Assembly: GCA_034190875.2 (NCBI GenBank)
Contig: CM067343.1
Span: 62,610,751 to 62,674,750 of the forward strand
Origin: Urechis unicinctus
Taxonomy: Eukaryota; Annelida; Polychaeta; Xenopneusta; Urechidae
Length of the DNA stretch: 64,000 nucleotides
Reading direction: 5' to 3'
Part shown: positions 58,890 to 64,000 of the stretch, piece by piece
Numbering within the stretch: the stretch's first letter is position 1
Layout: each line of letters opens with the position of its first letter
Notes under the pieces: model-generated
What the model was told of the DNA's origin: nothing
Seen by the model: only the letters and a program-made list of their open reading frames with translations
Database searches by the model: none
Made by a program: the position numbers and the translations under genes

Positions 58890-59930
58890 GGAATTTGTCT
58901 ATGATAGTGAATCAGATATTTATCAGTATATACGTACCCAGCTTTGCGATCACAGTGAGTAGTAAACACTTCGCCACACCGTGTAATTACAGCCCACGCG
59001 TGGTGTTCATTGACGCGAAAGAATGGTGTTAAAAACAGAAAGGTCACTGGGGTTCATATGTGTGACTCTCTGCACTCAGTCAGATTCCAGTAGCTTGTAG
59101 GAGGCTAGAGCTCTGTAGTTTTTCATAGCTTCTCTGCTGTGGACACATAACATTACCGATTTTTTTTAACTTCAATGACGATGCATGGGCGATACAAATA
59201 AGTACATTATTATTGTCACAAGGCAATGCCATTAGATCTAAGGTGTATCAAGACGGACATGCTACACTACCGAATATCGGTCTCTTTCAGAAAATGACTT
59301 ATTTCCTATTTTGCAACAAAACCAGGCAAACATTCAAATTACAATTTTAGGTAATGGCAGTAATTACAAGGTGCTCAATAAGAAAGTCACTGATGTTTAC
59401 GAAATCCATGGCGGGCCATTTCCGAGGGTCGAATTCCAAATAACTGCAGGCAGTCTGTAAGAACAGTCTGATCACCAATAGTGCTCTTGCTTGCGCGCAT
59501 AACGATCTAGAGTACTTCCTTCAAGTCCAAAAATATAATCCGCCGACATAGTTAGGCTGCGTTCAATCGCTGTCTATACTTCCATCTCCGACAAAATGGC
59601 GGATTTTTGCGCGTGGCATTGTGGGCAGCGTGTCAAAGCGATTATTTCCATTACATAAACATGAACGTCAGAAAATACCCTGTCAGGAATGTTACGATGT
59701 TTCAATAGTGGAGTTCCATAAAGCCCTTTCTCTCCAACTCAGATACAAGGTGCTTTGACCACGTGCTCGTGAATCCAAATATATCACCACCATATCAAAT
59801 CAGAGAAGATATATATACTGAGGGAATATTTACGGCCCCTAAAGTTTCAGTTAAGGGTAGACAGTTACATGTTTTCTGAGTCAGTGCGATCCCCACTTCA
59901 TCAGGACACTCTTATAACTATATTTCCTCT
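58890..59930. other. Intergenic region, nothing recognised
   Basis: No gene or repeat seen. A short motif around 59590, GACAAAATGGCGGATTTT, resembles a YY1-type initiator in a G+C-richer patch and could mark an unseen promoter. Confidence 0.35.
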
Positions 59931-59954
59931 TATATAGCTATACTCTTGTTATAC

Positions 59955-60666
59955 TTATATTTCTTATTTCAACAATGAAGCTCCCTGGAATCTCGCTGTC
60001 CGAATCGCTTCTCTGACTAGATGAATCTCTCCCTGACTGACCCATCTGTGGACCTTATACAGGGTCCACATGATAGGCCAGGCTAAAAAATCCCCACGTG
60101 ACACGACGAGTCCACTTGGAGGGTGAACTCGCTTGCTGTGAGGATTGCTGAAATTAGGGTTACACCCCTCCCAAAGAGTGGTGTGATGTAACCCGGGCTC
60201 TGTGCTGATAATTAAAGGGGGGGGGGGCTTTTTAGAACGTATGAGCCAAAATAGTATTATAACACTTATTAGCTTTCTCTGGAATCTCGGGTCAGAATCT
60301 TGTTCATATACTTCGTCTCTTCGCTAGGTAGATCTCCCTGTACTTCGGCGAGGCCAGCTATTTTATCGGGGTTCCGGCATTGGATTACGCTCGGAACCAC
60401 ACCCACAGCTGGCCTCCCATTGGTCCAGGTATAGCCGGTCCCCCTTCACAAAGGTCAACCCCAACTGCTCACATGGGGCGTGGGCTCGAAGGGTCATTGG
60501 CCAATGGGAAAAGGTACCAGCCAGGTCTACTTATCAGGGTCACACCCCCGTCTTAAGGGCGGAGGTATCCCCGGGCTAGTGAAACATGTCGTGCTGACAA
60601 TGGAAAAGAGGGGGAGCGTTTCAAAAGTCAAAAGAGCTAGATTAATATCATAACATCTCCCCAACC
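59955..60666 (-). mobile_element. Two adjoining LTR fossils of the 56.2-kb family
   Basis: A first LTR ends (plus orientation) at AGTATTATAACA, 60264, and is immediately followed by a second LTR-like copy ending ATATCATAACA at 60655, which has a polypurine-type GGTTGGGGAGA (60666-60656) outside it. Both share CTCTGGAATCTCG or CCTGGAATCTCG and AGATGAATCTC-like blocks with each other and with 56216-56536. They are diverged and old. The back-to-back arrangement suggests one inserted beside or into the other. No coding region is attached. Confidence 0.5.
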
Positions 60667-60835
60667 ATAGTTAAGTTGAACTTCCACTGTTCAATCAATT
60701 TTGATTTACCTTTGCATTTGGAAAATAGACTAAGTTAAAGGAAATTTGGACACGACTATGACAGCCACGAGGAAAGTTATGTAAACTTTTACATCATTTT
60801 CATTCCAATAACCACAATGTGAGTGATATGGAGAG

Positions 60836-60837
<2 letters not shown>

Positions 60838-60900
<63 letters not shown>
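60838..60900. repeat. (GA)n microsatellite
   Basis: About 60 bp of GA dinucleotide next to the left end of the hAT copy. Confidence 0.95.
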
Positions 60901-60902
<2 letters not shown>

Positions 60903-60905
60903 GAG

Positions 60906-62690
60906 CAGGCGCGTAGCGAGGCATACTCCCATACTCCCGGGAGTACTTCGATTTTGAAAAATGAAAATTCTAAATGGCCTAAATCCGGTGTAAACTTGAA
61001 CCCTAAGGGGTAAATGTCATATATATCGGTAGTAACTGTACATAGTATCCTATACTACGATGTTCCAAGCACACTTTAAACATGAAATCTTAAACACGGT
61101 AAACAACTTAGATTTTGGCCATGTATATTTTTTTTCCTAGACCCGTCACTCATTAACAGTGCACTAATTTCATAGCTTGTATATATCTTACAGAAACAAT
61201 TCATACTTGTGTGTGTACATATGAATTGAACTTATTTGCAGTCATATGTTATTAAATGTTTTTCCCATCTTTTGACCTACAAAAAGAAAGATGGACGTTG
61301 CCGTGCGCTTTACTAATGCGTTGTTTAATGTTACGTCACTATCAAATATCATTTCAGTCTGAACGCAACGATCCAACATTATGGGACTACCTGTACGAAA
61401 AGGCTATGTCACTAGCAAGAGACATTGGGGTGGAGCCGTCCATTCCTCGATGCCCGGGGCGACAGGCAAACAGGCCTAACGCACCAGCGGCAACACCCAC
61501 AGAATACTGGAAGGTCAACATGTTCCTTCCTTTCATTGACCACCTAGTTGTTGAGTTAACATTAACAACCCGCCTGCTTAAACCGCATGGGAGATTTACT
61601 GCACGATATCTTCTGCCGACGAAAGTAGGTTTTCATTCATCCTTTTTTGATGAAATAAAATATGTGATATCAATGAAAATACATGGAATTGCGTAATGTT
61701 ATACATGTATAGTTAAATAAAACATCAATTATATTATTGTTCCGTAAAAAAACAAAGTGTGTGTACCAAAACGTTAAGTTCTGTGCATATCAATATTTTT
61801 CTCTAAAGCAGTTGCTTATTTTATTGTTTAATTATAAAAAAGTGGGTCATGTTTGTTTTGTTATAGGCTACTGAACTGACACCTGCCAGGGCCGCAGAGA
61901 TTTTTGCAGAGTACAGTCCAGACTTAGAGTGTGACGAGGAGACGTTTGTCCGGGAGTGTAAAAGATGGATTGCTAAATGGACCACAACATCCCCAGCTGA
62001 GTATCCAGACCTGGAAACATCTTTGCGAGTGGCCACTGATGCATCATATCCAAACATAAGACTTTGTATGATGGTGTTGATGTGCATGCCCGTTTCCACA
62101 GCTACGGCAGAGCGGTCCTTCTCCACGATGAGGAGAGTCAAGACGTACCTCCGCAACACGATGACCACCAAGAGGCTTTCAGGGCTTGGGCTTCTTAACA
62201 TTTATCAAGATCGAGATATCAACGCTGAGCACGTAGTGGATGTTTTTGCACATAGAAAAGACCGTCGGCTGGCGTTAGTGTTCAAAGTTTAAACGTGTGT
62301 TGTTGTGTAAAACTGTTTCAGAATGGGAAAAAATCCATAAGATAAACTATGTATACATTTGTGTATTATTTGCTTGTGATGTTTTCCATGTTTAAATCAA
62401 ACTATATGTGATATTTGTCCTCAATGCAACTTGTTCATCTGTATATCCTATATATTCGGAGGGAGGCATCTCCACCAAGTATAAATATGTTTTGAATATT
62501 CATTGCTCGATCTTGCAGTTTTCCTTTTTTGCTTCAGTTATTATTAACTTAAAACTTGCATTTCAAGTTACCAGATATGCGTCAAATGCCACCAAATCGC
62601 ACGAGTAAACAAAAAAAAATTCAGGGGAGGACCCCCGGAACCCCCGCTAAAAATGGGAGTACTTCAAATTGGGTTCCAGCTACGCCCCTG
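60906..62690 (+). mobile_element. hAT transposon with internal deletion (ZMYM1-like family)
   Basis: Ends CAGGCGCGTAGC (60906) and GCTACGCCCCTG (62690) form imperfect terminal inverted repeats typical of hAT. The first 205 bp match the inverted copy ending at 15598; at 61110 the two sequences part abruptly, which marks a deletion in this copy that removed the zinc-finger end of the transposase. The 8-bp target duplication cannot be fixed because the element sits between GA and GTGA microsatellites. Confidence 0.8.
61345..62292 (+). pseudogene. hAT transposase, C-terminal half
   Basis: Exon of about 61345-61624 reads NDPTLWDYLYEKAMSLARDI, TPTEYWKVNMFLPFIDHLVV and ends at a GTAGGT donor. Exon 61867-62292 reads ATELTPARAAEIFAEYSPDL and then the hAT dimerization domain with MPVSTATAERSFSTMRRVKT, LRNTMTTKRLSGLGLLNIYQ, followed by a stop at 62290. 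The RSFS block and the LxGLxLLxI block are diagnostic. The zinc finger and probably most of the catalytic RNase H fold are missing, so it cannot be an active enzyme, but the dimerization part is open. Confidence 0.8.
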
Positions 62691-63073
62691 GTGAGTGAAT
62701 AAGAAGATTAGCGAGTGAGTGAATTAATGAATGAATGAGTGAGTGAATGAGTGAGTGAGTGAGTGAGTGAGTGAGTGAGTGAGTGAGTGAGTGAGTGAGA
62801 GTGAGTGAGTGAGTGAGTGAGTGAGTGAGTGAGAAGGTTAGTGAGTGAGTTAATAAGAGAGTGAGTGAGTGAGTGAGTGAGTGAGTGAGTGAGTGAGTGA
62901 GTGAGTGAGTGAGTGAGTGAGTGAGTGAGTGAGTGGTTAAGTGAGTGGTTAAGTGAGTGGTAAGCTATGTGAGTGGGTGAATGAGTGATAATGCAAGTGA
63001 GTGAGGGGGTGAATGAGAAGGTATGTGAGTCAAGGAGCGAAGGAGTGAGTGAATGAGTGAGTGAGTGAGTGAA
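62691..63073. repeat. (GTGA)n microsatellite
   Basis: About 380 bp of GTGA/GAGT tetranucleotide with interruptions, starting exactly at the hAT right end. Confidence 0.95.
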
Positions 63074-63079
63074 CGAATA

Positions 63080-63640
63080 AGGTAACAGATTTAGAGAAGC
63101 ATTGATATCTTATTGTTCAAGGAAGTAACCTGAAGATATTTTTTACAGATAGATATATAGGGGTTACTCGACGAATGCTACAAATCAACAGACATATATT
63201 GACAGGTTGTGGGTAGATACAAATGGATTATAAAGATGCTAATCGAGTACGAGCCATTTCACTGACCCCAATATCCACTACGTTTCGACAGAGCGAGATC
63301 TTAAGTTTATTGTAACGGCTTATCCATATTTCAAGAAGCGATGACGTTACTCTTACCAGGAGTGGCCCCACCATCTTGGTTTTCTGGCACTGGCCCCGTG
63401 ATCATTTGGTTAGATATAACAACACTCAATGTGGGAAAACCCTATTGCAGAATATTCCAGGTGTAAAACGGGACTCGAATTCATCTAAAAGTTTGTCTTG
63501 TTACCAGTGTCGGAGTCGTACGTTCCACACGGCCGGTTTTCTTCTCAGGTTACAGGTCACGGTCACGGTCACGCTCAAAACTAATATTCTACTTCACGCG
63601 CTATCTACAATAGCACCAGTCCAGCTTTGGTACACCAGGA
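63080..63640. other. Intergenic or intronic region before the final exon
   Basis: Contains a short GGTCAC hexamer triplet near 63556 and no recognised coding block. Confidence 0.4.
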
Positions 63641-63645
63641 TGTAG

Positions 63646-64000
63646 GATCGGGATCCACGCTCGGCGGCCGTGTGTGTGAATCCATGTATCCACGACGCCA
63701 ATACAAGCTCTTTAAGCCGACCAATGGCGGCCAGACATCCGCACAACGAACTGGGTCCACTCCAGCCAACAGACGCTGGTCTCCGCTTCGGATGGGATGA
63801 CCACATCGAGTGTCTCAACACCAGCGCCATACTGGATCTGGGTCGTCAGCTGAGCATTGTGAGTCCCGAGAGAGATTATACGGAACTCGCCTCCAGACTG
63901 GGATATTCTCATAATGACATCCAGTTGATTGATCTCGAAGCAGCTCAAGCACCATACCAAAGAGGAGGATCGGGATATCGCTTGCTGCTAAAATGGGCCG
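63646..64000 (+). CDS. Death-domain protein, exon cut by window end
   Basis: From an AG at 63645 the plus strand is open to the window end. After a low-complexity lead (SSLSRPMAARHPHNELGPLQ) it reads HIECLNTSAILDLGRQLSIV, ERDYTELASRLGYSHNDIQL and IDLEAAQAPYQRGGSGYRLL, then LLKWA. The LDxG-x-Q ... DYxxLAxxLGYS ... IxxIDxE ... LLxxWA pattern is a Death-domain fold, as in UNC5-type receptors and innate-immune adaptors. It would work through homotypic interactions in signalling. The family cannot be narrowed, since the rest lies outside. The acceptor at 63645 has a poor pyrimidine tract, so the exon start may differ. Confidence 0.6.

Overview
This is a eukaryotic, almost certainly lophotrochozoan window, and most likely a marine mollusc (gastropod or bivalve). 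The evidence is intron-rich host genes with GT-AG introns, a G+C-poor intergenic background, long TA, CATA, GA and GTGA microsatellites, very many dispersed transposon fragments, and an ADAMTS-like secreted protease with a long thrombospondin-repeat array of a kind often met in molluscs. The species call is an inference from style, not from a diagnostic locus.

Layout. 0.5-12.4 kb holds a plus-strand ADAMTS-like metalloprotease gene: end of prodomain with a basic furin-type site, reprolysin catalytic domain, disintegrin-like and Cys-rich parts, then about 27 thrombospondin type-1 repeats, 24 of them nearly identical and 171 bp long. One of its introns contains a 3.16-kb Kolobok-type DNA transposon (TTAA target duplication, 13-bp perfect inverted ends) that carries two convergent genes: a THAP-type transposase and, on the other strand, a protein resembling the zinc-binding C-terminal ballast domain of the P2X7 receptor. 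12.4-17.7 kb is repeat-rich, with a hAT-like non-autonomous element, a TA microsatellite and the 5' half of a ZMYM/TTF-type hAT transposon. 17.7-28.8 kb is a complete, intact plus-strand RBM5/RBM10 splicing-factor gene with 21 coding exons (934 codons) that I could phase without a single frame break.

29-37 kb is repeats plus an alpha-tubulin C-terminal pseudogene, a CATA microsatellite, and a second, decayed THAP plus P2X7-C-tail pair in the same convergent arrangement as the Kolobok element. 36.85-41.49 kb is a minus-strand Ty3/gypsy LTR retrotransposon fossil. 41.5-44.2 kb holds an alpha-tubulin N-terminal remnant and an intact but divergent minus-strand alpha-tubulin gene (447 aa) that lacks Lys40 and most of the acidic tail. 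44-54 kb is gene-poor: a 34-bp minisatellite, a poly-G-ended element, and a 2.7-kb block bounded by long inverted repeats. 54-56 kb has exons of two unidentified convergent host genes. 56-63 kb has LTR fossils, a 35-bp tandem repeat, an internally deleted hAT transposon that keeps the transposase C-terminal dimerization domain, and a GTGA microsatellite. The window ends inside an exon encoding a Death-domain protein.

The most interesting pattern is the repeated pairing of a THAP transposase-like gene with a convergent P2X7-ballast-like gene, once in a transposon with clear ends and once as a relic 27 kb away. All exon limits, counts and similarities here were read by eye. No database search or alignment was run.
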